A DNA stretch of 64,000 nt, from assembly GCA_027422505.1 (NCBI GenBank), contig JAPQWV010000657.1:124001-188000 (forward strand), written 5' to 3'. Each line of letters begins with the position of its first letter. Position 1 is the first letter of the stretch. The position numbers were made by a program, and so were the translations under genes. Source of the DNA: Craterostigma plantagineum (lineage: Eukaryota; Streptophyta; Magnoliopsida; Lamiales; Linderniaceae). The notes under the pieces are model-generated. The model saw only the letters and a list, made by a program, of their open reading frames with translations, made no database searches and had not been told where the DNA came from. This document shows, piece by piece, positions 47,155-57,590 of this stretch.

Positions 47155-47325
47155 ATGGACTGGTTGCAGCAGCAAGTATATGAAACTGAGGAACATGTGG
47201 AGTTAAGGCGTAATTTTGAGCGCAATATAGATTAACTGGCGTTTCTTATTTTTCTTCTATGGTGCTTAACCGTTGTCTTACTAGCTATTCTGTTCTGGGC
47301 TCTCACAGGACGTGCTAGCTTTTGA
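47155..47325 (+). pseudogene. Conserved antisense small ORF of Sirevirus B (MDW peptide)
   Basis: ATG at 47,155: MDWLQQQVYETEEHVELRR then NFERNID, an in-frame TAA at codon 27, then LAFLIFLLWCLTVVLLAILF and WALTGRASF with stop at 47,323. That makes 56 codons with a single stop, in one frame. The second half is a strong hydrophobic segment flanked by a basic tail. The copy in element A has the same start, the same charged N-terminal half and the same AILFW-LT-R end. Upstream, about 80 bp including gcctctaaat (47,064-47,073) is shared with the TATA region of A. The gypsy element inserted just upstream (46,978) and may have cut the promoter. Function unknown; a tail-anchored membrane peptide is one reading. 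Confidence 0.55.
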
Positions 47326-47494
47326 GATTGTTTTGAGTATTTTGAGAGTTCATGAAAGCTCGTTGAGAATGTATTGAGAGCTGTTTTAAGAGTGTTTTGT
47401 AAGCTTATCCTATTTGTATTATGTATTTTGAGATTGTTTTTCGCATTTCTGAGAGACTCGTGTAACTTTGAAATATCAATTAAGCGAAAAATAA

Positions 47495-47655
47495 CTACTC
47501 CCCCTCAATGGTTTTGAAATTGGAATAATTACCCCAAATTGCCCTTAAATACTATGCCTATCTAGAATCTTAGATACTATGCCTATCGAGAATCTTAAAG
47601 CATTTGTTAAATTTCTTACTCCCCCTCGATGCATGGATATATAACATTTCTCCCC
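47495..47655 (-). other. Cluster of polypurine tracts after pol, Sirevirus B
   Basis: On the - strand the sequences TGAGGGGGAGTAG (about 47,500), CGAGGGGGAGTAA (about 47,622) and CGAGGGGGAGAAA (about 47,653) lie between the end of pol and the antisense ORF, as in element A. Confidence 0.7.
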
Positions 47656-47841
47656 CTCGATGTAGTGCCATCAGCATTGGCTTTACATCGACTTATTGGA
47701 AAACAAGAAAAAAATTTATTAGTGAAAATAAAATGAAATCTAGAGCAAACAAAATAATTAACAAAGAGACACGCACAGAATTAAAGAACTGAAAGCAGAG
47801 CAGTTAGACAGGTAATGAACCGTAGGGAAGCATAATCGAAA

Positions 47842-49458
47842 TTAGAGATTGAGATTCAACATCCCCAGTTTTGCCACTAAGAATTGGAACCGTTTCTCAT
47901 CCAATGCTTTTGTAAACAAATCGGCTAGTTGAATCTCTCTATTGACAAATTACATTTCTATTATGCCTCTTTCTACTTGGTCCTCTATGAAATGATAGCG
48001 TAGTTCTATGTGCTTAGTGCGTGAATGATGAACAGGATTTTGGAATCACAATAAATAGGAATTTTATTGAACTCAAACCCGTAGTCCCGTAGTTGAGTTC
48101 TTATCCACAAAATTTGTGAGCAACAACTAGCAGCAGCAACATATTCAGCTTCTGCCGTGGAAGTTGACACACAATTTTGTTTCTTAGAAGCCCAACAGAC
48201 AAGTTTATCTCCAAGGAATTGAATGTTGCCTGATGTGCTTTTCCTGTCCAGTCTGCAGCCTGCGAAATCTGCATCAGAATACCCAATTAGTTTCATACCT
48301 GAGTTTTTTGGATACCAAAGTCCTAGGTCTGGAGTTCCTTTCAGATACTTTAATATTCTCTTGACATCATGAAGATGCGACTCCTTAGGATTAGCTTGGA
48401 ATCGAGCACATAGACATTTGGAAAATAGAATATCTGGTCGGCTGGCAGTGAGATAGAGCAGAGACCCAATAATTCCTCTATAATGCGTTGGATCTACGGG
48501 CTCACCCAACTGATCTGCATCAAGAGTACATGAGGTTGACATGGGAGTACTTGAAGATTTGCCTTTGTCGATTCCATACTTTCTAAGTATGTCGTGGATG
48601 TACTTGGACTGATTGATAAATATCCCATCTTGAAGTTGCTTGATTTGCAGTCCAAAGAAGAATGACATTCTCCCATCATACTCATTTGAAATTGAGATTT
48701 CATCAAAGTGCTGAATTCGACACAGAGTTCTGGATGGATAGAGCCAAAAATGATGTCATCCACGTAGATCTTTATAAGCATGATATCAGGCCCATCTTTC
48801 TTAACAAACAATGTGGTATCAATTTTCCCTTTCGTGAAGCCTGAGGAGGTAAGGAAGTCGGATAAAACCTCATACAGGCCCTTGGAGCTTGTTTAAACCC
48901 GTAAAGTGCCTTGTCGAGTTTGTATACGAAGTCCGGATGTTCTGTATTGAGAAATCCATCTGGCTGAGACACATATACTTCTTCCTTCAAGACCCCATTC
49001 AAGAAGGCAGTCTTTACATCCATTTGATAGACAGTAAAGTCTTTGTGTGCTGCGTATGCTAGGAGCAATCTAATCGCTTCAATTCTTGCAACAGGGGCAA
49101 ATGTCTCATCGTAGTCTATGCCTTCTTGCTGATTGTACCCCTTCGCTACAAGTCGAGCTTTGTTACGGATTACCATGCCATCCTCATCTTTCTTGTTCTT
49201 AAATACCCATTTTGTTCTGATTACTGTCTTCCCTTTTGGACGAGGGACTAAGTTCCAGACTTTGAGACGCTCGAATTGATTGATTTTCTCTTGCATGGCT
49301 ACTATCCAGTTCGGATCACGTAGTGCGTCAATTACCCTGGTTGGTTCTGTTTGGCTCAAGAAACAAGTAAAATTACACTCATTTGATAGCGAACCTCTAG
49401 TCTTAACTCCTGTAGTGGGATCTCCAATTATTTGATCTGTAGGATGACTTGAATCCAT
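47842..49458 (-). pseudogene. pol: Reverse transcriptase and RNase H of Sirevirus B
   Basis: An open piece 48,772-49,458 holds [60 protein letters not shown] and [11 protein letters not shown] frameshift follows at about 48,870. The next piece has [12 protein letters not shown] (catalytic YVDD intact), then after another shift MSFFFGLQIKQLQDG and GSLLYLTASRPDI. RNase H is LIGYSDADFAGCRLDRKSTS, TAEAEYVAAASCCSQILW and IYCDSK. About 20 bases are missing after CDSK (about 48,039); downstream sequence resumes with HHSRTKHI-type coding in the next frame and ends GMLNLNL, stop at 47,842. Confidence 0.85.
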
Positions 49459-51513
49459 TTCTTCTCATGAGGTAGTGTTGTATCATCTGTTTCCGATCCC
49501 TCATTTAGTGGATACTCGATCACAGAAGCAGTAGTGTTGAAACCGAAATTCAGTGAGTCATCTGTCAGTGTTGCTGAGATCGAGGTTTCTGCGTCTGAGG
49601 GTAGAACTGTTTGTTCAGGAATAGGTTCGAATTCAGGAGGTGATGGACTAGCAGTGGGTTCTGTATTTGGATAGGAATCGGTGGTTGGCAAGTTTTTGAT
49701 TTAGAGAAATGTAAATATGTTCAAATAGTTGATCCATATCCATTCTTCTTGAGCTTGTTGACTGAAACATGTTGGGTTGCTGGGTCGAGATTCGTCAGCC
49801 GCAGTTGTTGGTCTTGCCCCAACTTTACTTTGTTTGCACCTGGTTCTGAACGATTGTGTTCAGAAGCGCCTCTTGAAGCCTCTCCTAATCCCATACGAGA
49901 TTGAGTAGAATCTAGTATTGTTGATTCAAGTCCCTAGCTGCTGTGTCCAGAATTAATTTCTAGACCCTCATCGAAAGTGACATTCACACTTTCAATAATC
50001 ATTCTTCTTTCCCTTAGATAGACCCGGTACGCTTTCGATTGCGCAGAGTAACCTACAAAAATTCCTTCAGTAGCCTTTGGATCTAGTTTAGATTTATCCT
50101 CTCGGTCGTTGGCTACAAAGCATTTGCATCCAAAAATCCTTAAGTGGGCAATGTTGGGTAATCTTGCATTTATTAGTTCATAAGGCATTTTTCCAAATCT
50201 TAGATGAATATTCATACGGTTTTGTGTATAGCATGCAGTGTTCATAGCTTCCGCCCGGAGAAAGTGTGGTAGGGAAGACTGTATTAGCATGGTCCGGGCA
50301 GCTTCCAAAAGTGTTCGGTTTCACCTTTCTACGACTCCATTCTGTTGTGGAGTGTGGACAACGGAGAATTGTTGAGAAATTCCTAGGGATTCGTAGAATT
50401 TGCTGAGCTGTTGATTCTTGAATTCCGTTCCATTGTCAGATCGAACTATTTTAACACTGCATTGTAGCAAGTTCTGCGTTGTCCTGATGAGATTTGGAAT
50501 ATGTTCGACTGCTCTGATTTAGTTCGTAAGAAGTGGACCCAAGTATAGCGGGAATAGTCATCAACAATAACCAGCATGTATCGCTTTCCACTGATGCTAT
50601 CAGTTCGCATTGGGCCGCACAGATCCATATGTAATAGCTCTAGTGGATGTTGAGTGGATGCTGTGTGTTTTGTAGGATGTGATGCCTTTTTCATTTTTCC
50701 TCTCTCACAAGCAGAGCACATATGCTCCTTCTGGTACTTCAGTGGTGGAAGTCCAATAGCCAATTTGTTGGTTGACAGCTTGTTGAGGGTCTTGAAGTTA
50801 AGATGAGATAGCCGTTGGTGCCATAAGTTATTTTGAGTTGATGTTGCTTTGGAGATTAGGCAGATATTTGTCTTTGGTCTGACGGTTCTAATATCAATGG
50901 TGTAAAGATTTGTCTTGCGAGTTCCAGTGAGAAGTTCTTTACCATTGGCATTGAGAATTTTGCATGTTTTCTTTTGAAACACAACTTGGAGTCCGATGTC
51001 ACTGATTGTCCTATTGATAAGAGGTTGTGCGTCAGCCCTTCAACATACGAAACTTCCTTGATTGTGAGTCGATTGCATATAAGATCGCCATAACCAAGAA
51101 TTCTGGCTCAATTGCTATTACCAAAGCATACCAGCCCGCCTGGCCTATCAACGTAGTTGCTCAACAGTTCCTTCTTCCCAGTCATGTGTGTGGAGCAACC
51201 GGAATCTAAGTACCACACACGAGGGGCCTGAAAAAAAAACTGGAGAGTTTTAGGTACCCATTTAAATATGGTTCCACCTCTATTGTGCTTGTTAGTTCGT
51301 TTAGACTCCCTAAATTTTTCTTTGTTAGTGGATGACACAGAGTCACTATTGTTTCTAGGGCTGGGATTTGGGTTTCCTCAGTCTTAAGCTTTGGAATCCA
51401 TTTTTGCTCTAGGGAAGGTCTCTTTGTCTTAGGCTTAGAGATGTGTTTTTGGGGTTTTGCAAGTTTTGCAGGTTCCTTGGTAGTTTTTGGTATTGATTTT
51501 TCCTTTTTCTTTG
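49459..51513 (-). pseudogene. pol: Protease and integrase of Sirevirus B, with end of gag
   Basis: From the right: a Lys/Pro-rich gag tail (KTTKEPAKLAKPQKHISKP, about 51,450), then NRGGTIFKWVPKTLQ and the protease VWYLDSGCSTHMTGKKELLS (about 51,200). The pre-integrase zinc region has NNLWHQRLSHLNFKTLNKL and CSACERGKMKKASH. The core has LELLHMDLCGPM, YMLVIVDDYSRYTWVHFLRT, SDNGTEFKNQ (about 50,410) and QNRMNIHLRFGKMPYEL. The capsid-distal GCKCFVANDREDKSKLDPKA ends the integrase, and a Ser/Thr-rich linker (49,428-49,691) leads to the RT. The element is cut at about 51,513 by the hAT transposon; most of gag, the leader and the 5' LTR are absent. Confidence 0.85.
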
Positions 51514-51751
51514 TATGGGGCAGTTGGTCGATTTGACCAACCGCAAACCGCCGGTTGGTAATCGCCGGTTAGGCGGTTAACCAGCGGTTGACAGATTTTA
51601 AAAAAAATTCAAAATTTGAATTCGCCGCCCTTAGTTTTATTAAAAAAAATTATGATTTAGCCGTTGTAACCGGCGTTGACCGGATAACCGCCGATTAACC
51701 GGACAAACCGCCGGTTACAACGGTCAAAATTTTTTTGCCTTTACATATGTC

Positions 51752-51817
51752 ACTCTCTCTCTCGATCTCTCTCACTCTCATCTCTCTCGCTCTCTCTCTC
51801 TCTCTCCCAGTCTCTCT

Positions 51818-51901
<84 letters not shown>
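51752..51901. repeat. CT microsatellite inside the hAT element
   Basis: An imperfect CT run from 51,752, pure over about 90 bp at 51,812-51,901. It lies in the transposon's 5' untranslated part. The open frames that cross it on both strands are low-complexity artefacts. Confidence 0.9.
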
Positions 51902-51904
<3 letters not shown>

Positions 51905-51939
51905 TCGATCTCTCTGTCTCGCCTCGCTGCACCACCTCA

Positions 51940-52340
51940 CGCCGCACCGCCGCCGCCGACCACCACCGCTCCGCAGCCCCCACCACGCCACCCCCACCGC
52001 CCGCCACCACCTCCGCCACCTCGCCCGCCACCACTCCCACCGCCCGCCACCACGCCCCACCTCCGCCTCACCACCACTGCCGCACCACCTCGCCACGCGC
52101 CCGCCACTACCCCCACCGCCCGCCACCACGCACTACCTCCGCCTCACCACCACCGCCGCACCACCTCGCCACGCGCCCGCCACCACTTTCGCCATGCGCC
52201 ACCGCCCGCCCGCACCGCCGCCCGCCCGCTCGCCGCACCACTGACCTCTTCCGCCGGCCGCCGCAGCCACCGCCACGCGCCGCCGCAGCCACCGTCACGC
52301 GCCGCCGGCCGCCACAGCCACCGCCTCGGCCCCGACCCTT
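51940..52340. repeat. GC-rich CCACCG tandem repeat region in the hAT element
   Basis: A region of very high GC content made of ccaccgcc and cgcccgccacca blocks. A 76-bp unit is clear: ctccgcctcaccacca starts at 52,061 and again at 52,137. It contrasts with the AT-rich surroundings. No real gene is supported here, although frames stay open because of the repeat. Confidence 0.7.
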
Positions 52341-52415
52341 GGTATTCTTTTTTGGCCCTTTTTAGTTTTTTATCTAACCATATTTTTCGTACCCGTGTGT
52401 GTAGATTATTTTTAG

Positions 52416-54222
52416 ATGGATCGTGGTGGTGGCCGACGTGGTTCTCGTGAATCGAGGGCCAGCAAAGGGAAGCAAGTCGTTGGTAGTTCATCGCAAGATG
52501 ACTACCAACAAGACCCGAACGAGTTCTTGGATATCACCGACGTGCTCGGCGGCGACTTAAACGAGGACACGACCGGGTTCGAACCGTCGCCGGGAGCAAG
52601 CTCGCATGCCGCGCAACATACGAAGGTGGAGGAGAAAGCGCCAACGCAAACCGGCGCCGCCCGACGGTTACAGTCGGACATCTTCGCGGTACACTTCAAG
52701 AAGGTACCTACTAGTATAGTTAACCAATTTAAAGCTATTTGTAATTACTGTGGTAAGGAGTATCATTTTATAAAGGGGGCGGATATGGGTCAATGACTTC
52801 CCATCTCCGTTCGAAACCCCCGACTAAGTTAGGGGTAGCACAAAACCAACAGTAAATGTTCGGCGGAACGGACTCGTCCGCGTCGGGACCGGCGGTCAGG
52901 AGCGGAAGCACAACGTCGTTGTTTCATTACAATGAGGACGTTGCGCGACGGGAGCTTGCCAAGTTCGTAGCCGCGAAGTACCTTCCATTTCGATTTGCCG
53001 ACGATCCGATCTACGAGCATTGGATCAAGACCGCATACAACCCTCAGGCAAAGAAGGTTTCGAGGAGCACCCTGACGCGGGATACTAGGAAGACAGTACT
53101 CGCGCTTAAGCGCAACTTAGTAGCTTTATTAGGTAGTTAAGGAACTAACGTGTCGATTTGCTCTGATATATGGAGCGATCATTGGCAACGTTCATCATAC
53201 ATGGCGTGACGTGTCACTGGGTCGATGACTCGTGGACGATACAAAAGCGCTTGATCACATATAGGGAGTTCGATAAAGCGCACACAGCGCAAAACATTGC
53301 CATCAAGCTTAGGACGATCTTATCAGTGTATAGGATAGTAAACAAAGTCTTTTCAGTATCGTTCGACAATGCGAGCGCTAACAACGCGAGCATTGAACGG
53401 TTGAAGGAGTATTGTCAGCCATCAGTCGGAGGATAATTTTTCCACGTGCGTTGTTTTTACCACATACTTAACCTTTGTGTGCAAGACGCGCTAGTTAGTT
53501 TAAAGGAGGAGGTACAGCCTATACGCTACGCAATCAACTACCTGATGCGGCACCCGTCTTTGTGGAAGAAGTGGAAGCGTTTTTGCGCTAGAGAGGATGT
53601 ACCAGCGCAGAAGTTTAGTTTAGACGTACCCACCAGGTGGAATTCCACCTACAAGTTTTTGTACAGTTTGATGGAATATCGGACACAGCTGTGCGACTTC
53701 TTTGCCGAAAACAGAGTTTTGTCGTACATTTTAGTTCCAGAGATGTGGGACCCGTGCAACAGTTTATGTGAGATACTTCAAGTATTTCACGACGCAACCG
53801 AGGCGATGTTGGGTTCATATTACCCGACTTCCATGCTTGCGTTAGATCATTGCGTTAAAGTCGCAATTATACTCGACGGGCTTCGGTTTGATCCAGTAGC
53901 CGGCGAGGCCGTTGGCAACATGACTAGTAAGTGGCTCAAATATTTTTTTGAGTTACCAGATATGTTTATTATAGCGAAGATATTGGATCCGAGATGTCGT
54001 TTAGATGGTACGGGTAGGCTACTAGAATGCTACTATACGAAGGTATCGTCCGGCAGGGTAGTCGGTAACATTTATTGGCAAAGCGTACTCGATCGAGCGC
54101 ATGGCTCTTTGAAGGATCTCTTTAAAGAGTATAAGCCCGATTTTGGCCACGACTCGTCTCGCTCGGGATCGGGGCGCGGTCAATCTAGTTCTACTGTTTA
54201 TTTTACATTTAAGTTTATGTAG
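52416..54222 (+). pseudogene. hAT transposase (BED finger, catalytic core), lacks dimerisation end
   Basis: ATG at 52,416 (MDRGGGRRGSRESRASKGK), then a BED-type zinc finger with CNYCGKEYHFIKG (about 52,740). A missing base near 52,795 shifts the frame (TGA after MGQ). The next frame carries LAKFVAAKYLPFRFADDPIY and, after a stop at 53,138, ICSDIW-type core. VNKVFSVSFDNASANNASI is at about 53,340. A stop after QPSVGG (53,434) precedes CFYHILNLCVQDAL, the plant hAT signature DVPTRWNSTYKFLYSLM (about 53,620) and YYPTSMLAL. The frame ends soon after SSRSGSGRGQSSS at 54,222. The C-terminal hAT dimerisation domain normally follows this linker and is absent, so an internal deletion is likely. Codons are GC-rich, unlike the retroelements around it. 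Confidence 0.85.
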
Positions 54223-54559
54223 TATTGTAATTGGTTAATTAAAATTTTGTAATACAAGTTCTTTGTAAAATGTAAAATGTAATTTTTTTTAAGTGTCTTG
54301 AAAATTATATAGTAGCTTTCGATACATAATTCGATTCGACCAAATAATATATCAAACTTTATTCAAAGAATAAGATATTTAAAAAAAAGAGTAACCGCCG
54401 GTTACAACCGCCGGTTAACCGTAACGGCGGTTTATCAACCGGCGGTTGGTCTAACCGTCAATCGGGGGCGGCTAACCGGCAACCGCCCCCGGCCGGTTAG
54501 ACGGCGGTTAGTCCAATGCCAACCGCCGGTTACGGTTAACCGGTGGTTGGGCAAGTCTA

Positions 54560-54689
54560 CTTGCAGGATTGATATGATGATATCATCTAGACACCGAAAG
54601 GTGGTCAGATCGAGTTGAAAATTTGTATCCTGGACCTTCAGGTACAAATTATAGTCGTAGATGTTATTGTATCGTGGGTAGCGATCCAT
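54560..54689 (-). pseudogene. N-terminal fragment of ORF3, Sirevirus C
   Basis: ATG at 54,689: MDRYPRYNNIYDYNLYLKVQ, then DTNFQLDLTTFRCLDDIIIS and ILQ, where the hAT element interrupts it. FQLDLTTFRCLDDIIISIL matches YRLDLSTFKCRDPIIPSIL of element B. The ATG lies directly after ttttatgtttcag, an excellent acceptor-like site. The remaining part of this ORF3 is not in the window. Confidence 0.7.
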
Positions 54690-56092
54690 CTGAAACATAA
54701 AAGATATAAAAGGTTCATTAGTTCAAAATGTAATTTTAGTCGAAAATTGATTTAATTTCATCAAACTATAATAGTGTATCAAGTCATGACATGTTTGATG
54801 AATTGTGAATTGAAATCGTGTAGTATGCATATAGTGTGATTGATTGTAAAAAATGTAATGGCATGATTGTTTCGAATTAAATATATTATGCGTGAAAAGA
54901 GTTCGAAATTTTTCTAAGTATTTGATCGTGGAAAATGTCACTGTTCATGCCGAGATATTTTACGCTTGAAAAATTTGATTTTCAAATCGATTTCCTATGC
55001 ATTGATTTCAATTGAAATAACTCCGTTTAATTTTGCGATCGAAAAATTTTTATTCGCTAAATGTTTGCTACTGTGTAAAAGACTTAGAAAAAATTTCTAA
55101 GTGTTGAAGTTGGAATCGCGAGACTGTAGCCGGTCAATTTTACGATCGAGAAAAATTCCGCGTAAATTTACAATCGAGAAATTATTTCTCAGGTAAATTT
55201 ACTTTCGAAAAATTTTCCTCGATTGAGTAAAATTTTTCGATTTGAAATTTGTCGAGCGGTACGTGATTTTCGATCCTAAGTAAAATTCCTCGCTGCGATA
55301 TTTTTCTATCAAGAAATTAGTCAAAGAAAAACTAAGTCGGTCGTCGAGAAATTTTTCGATCAATTAATTCCTATGCGGCGAATTTTTGCGATCGAAAAAT
55401 TATGCGTTGAAAAATTAATTTATCGCTGCTAAATTTTTGCGACCGAAATAAAATTAAATCGAAAATTCTATTTTGTGATAGTAAGTTTTACGCTCGATCT
55501 AATTTGCATCTAAATTGTCTATTCAGCGCTTAAATTTTTTGCTCGCAGTAAATTCTAATTAGATTTCTCGACGGTAAGTGATTTTTCGGTCAAAATCTTC
55601 TTTCTTAGCGACTAAGTCAAAATTTTGCGATCTAAAACTAATTCGATACAAACAGTATCTCAATTGATTAGGAATTCAATTAAGACTCTTTGCGATCGAC
55701 AAAGTTCTTCGATGGCTTCAAACATTCAAATACCCAGTTTCTTTCAAACTAAACTTAGTGGTCTAAGATGCAGATTTTTCGAAAGTTTAAACTACCAGAT
55801 TCATAGACAACATCGAAACTATCTTAAGTGCAGGCATAACCCAGATTGAACTCGTAGACATGCCTAAATCAATATAAAATAGTATACGATTTTCTCAGTT
55901 TGAAGAACAGTCGAGAATCTAATCCTAATCACGCGAAAAACTATAAAATGCATATGCTAATGGAGTTAAATCGCACGCAAATGTCAAATGAATCTCATTT
56001 CTACCTTAAACAGACAATTTGGTGTTGAAGATCGAAAGATTAGTGAGGGATTTGAACTGTCTGTGAAAGTTTTTCGAGAGACAAAAAGTGAA
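54690..56092. repeat. Pre-ORF3 leader of Sirevirus C with CGAAAAATTT motifs
   Basis: About 1.4 kb of AT-rich sequence rich in ttttcgatcgaaaa-type motifs (densest 54,950-55,620). This is the equivalent of the iterated leaders of A and B, but with a different motif. It is joined at about 56,093 directly to the middle of RNase H. The polypurine cluster and antisense ORF found in A and B are missing here. Confidence 0.6.
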
Positions 56093-57590
56093 CAGCATCT
56101 GGGAGCAACAACTGGTGGCAGCCACATATTCCTCTTCGGCCGTCGAAGTTGACACACAGTTCTGCTTTTTGGATGACCAGCAGACCAGCTTTTCGCCTAG
56201 AAATTGAGCGCCACCGAACGTGCTTTTCCTGTTCATTCGGCAACCTGCATAATCAGTGTCAGTATAGCCGATAAGTTTGAAATTCGTACCCATAGTCCAA
56301 GAGTAGAAGTGCCCTTAAGGTAACGTAGAATCCTTTTAACCGCGAGCATATGGGATTCTTTGGGATCGGCTTGAAAACAGGCACATAAACAGGTGGCAAA
56401 CATGATATCCGACCGGCTTGAGGTGAGGTAGAGAAGAGATCCAATGATGCTGCGATACAGCGTGATGTCGACCGATTTTCCAGAGGGATCGGCATCCAAC
56501 TTGCAGCTTGGTGACATAGGAGTGCTGAGAGGCTTGCTCTGATCTTGATGGAATTTCTTCATAATATCCTTGATGTATTTTGTCTGACTGATGAAAATCC
56601 CATCTTCGCGTTGCCTGACTCGTAGTCCTAAGAAGAACTGCATCATCCCCCTGTCACTCATCTCAAACTTGCTTGTCATTTGATCTCCAAACTTCCTGCA
56701 AAGCCGTGGATTAGTTGATCCGAAGATGATGTCGTCGACGTATACTTGGACGACCATCAGATCGTTGTCTTGCCATTTGATGAAGAGGGTTGTGTCTATC
56801 GTTCCCCGTATGAATCCAGACTTCACGAGGAATTCACTCAAGACATCGTACCAAGCACGAGGGGCTTGTTTTAGTCCATAGAGAGCTTTGTCCAAACGAT
56901 AGACATGATCGGGATGTTCTTGATCGTCAAATCCTTCTGGCTGAGCGACATAGACTTCTTCTTTTAAAACGCCATTGAGAAAGGCGGTCTTAACCTCCAT
57001 TTGATAGACTTTGAAGTCTTTGTGATCCGCATAAATAAAGAAGGCGGATAGCTTCGATTCGGGCAACAGGAGCATATGTCTCGTCGTAGTCGATGCCTTC
57101 CTGTTGATTGTATCCCTTCGCAACTATCCTTGCTTTATTCCGGATCACTTCACCATCTTCATTCTTCTTGTTTTTGAATACCCATTCAGTTCCGGCAATT
57201 GTTTTCTCATGCGGACGGGGTACTAAGGTCCACACTTGAAGATGTTCGAATTGGTTGATTTCCTCTTGCATCGCAATTATTCAATCCGGGTCTCGTAGTG
57301 CGTCTACTACCTCAATAGGCTCGTTTTGGCTCAGGAATCAGCTGAAAAGACTGTGTTGACGACGTGTCCTCACTCCATCCGAAGGATCGCCAATTATCTG
57401 ATCAACCGTGTGACCTCTAGTCCACTTGCGCTCATGAGGCAAGGCTGAAGTCGATGCATCAAGCATCTGTGGGTCTAGATTTCCTATAGTCTCTGATTGA
57501 TCAATTGTTTGAGGAAGTTCCAATTCTGCACTTGAATCGATCGTCTCTGATGATTCCTCCTCAATAACCACTGTAGGTTCTTCGTTATTC
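56093..57590 (-). pseudogene. pol: Reverse transcriptase and truncated RNase H of Sirevirus C
   Basis: The RT start lies in 56,990-57,271 ([37 protein letters not shown]). After a shift, 56,233-57,123 is open for 296 codons with [50 protein letters not shown] (catalytic YVDD intact), [13 protein letters not shown] and [12 protein letters not shown]. RNase H begins [19 protein letters not shown] and EEEYVAATSCCSQM, then stops matching at about 56,093, so its last third is lost. The - strand linker 57,338-57,571 (PHERKWTRGHTVDQIIGDPS) joins to the integrase. Confidence 0.85.

Larger units (their letters stand above)
51514..54559 (+). mobile_element. hAT DNA transposon (about 3.0 kb)
   Basis: Both ends carry many accgccggtta-type motifs (51,525-51,720 and 54,390-54,555), the right end finishing with TAGACTTGCCC on the complementary strand. 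A hAT transposase relic lies between. The left end is less clear (near tatggggcagttgg). The flanks belong to different elements: Sirevirus B gag on the left and Sirevirus C ORF3 on the right. The expected 8-bp target duplication (cttgcagg at the right) is not present at the left. Confidence 0.75.

Noticed and set aside
51735..52450. Long open frames on both strands (up to 182 codons) over the CT and CCACCG repeats
   Set aside because: They are produced by simple repeats with few stop codons; no protein-like composition or homology is visible.
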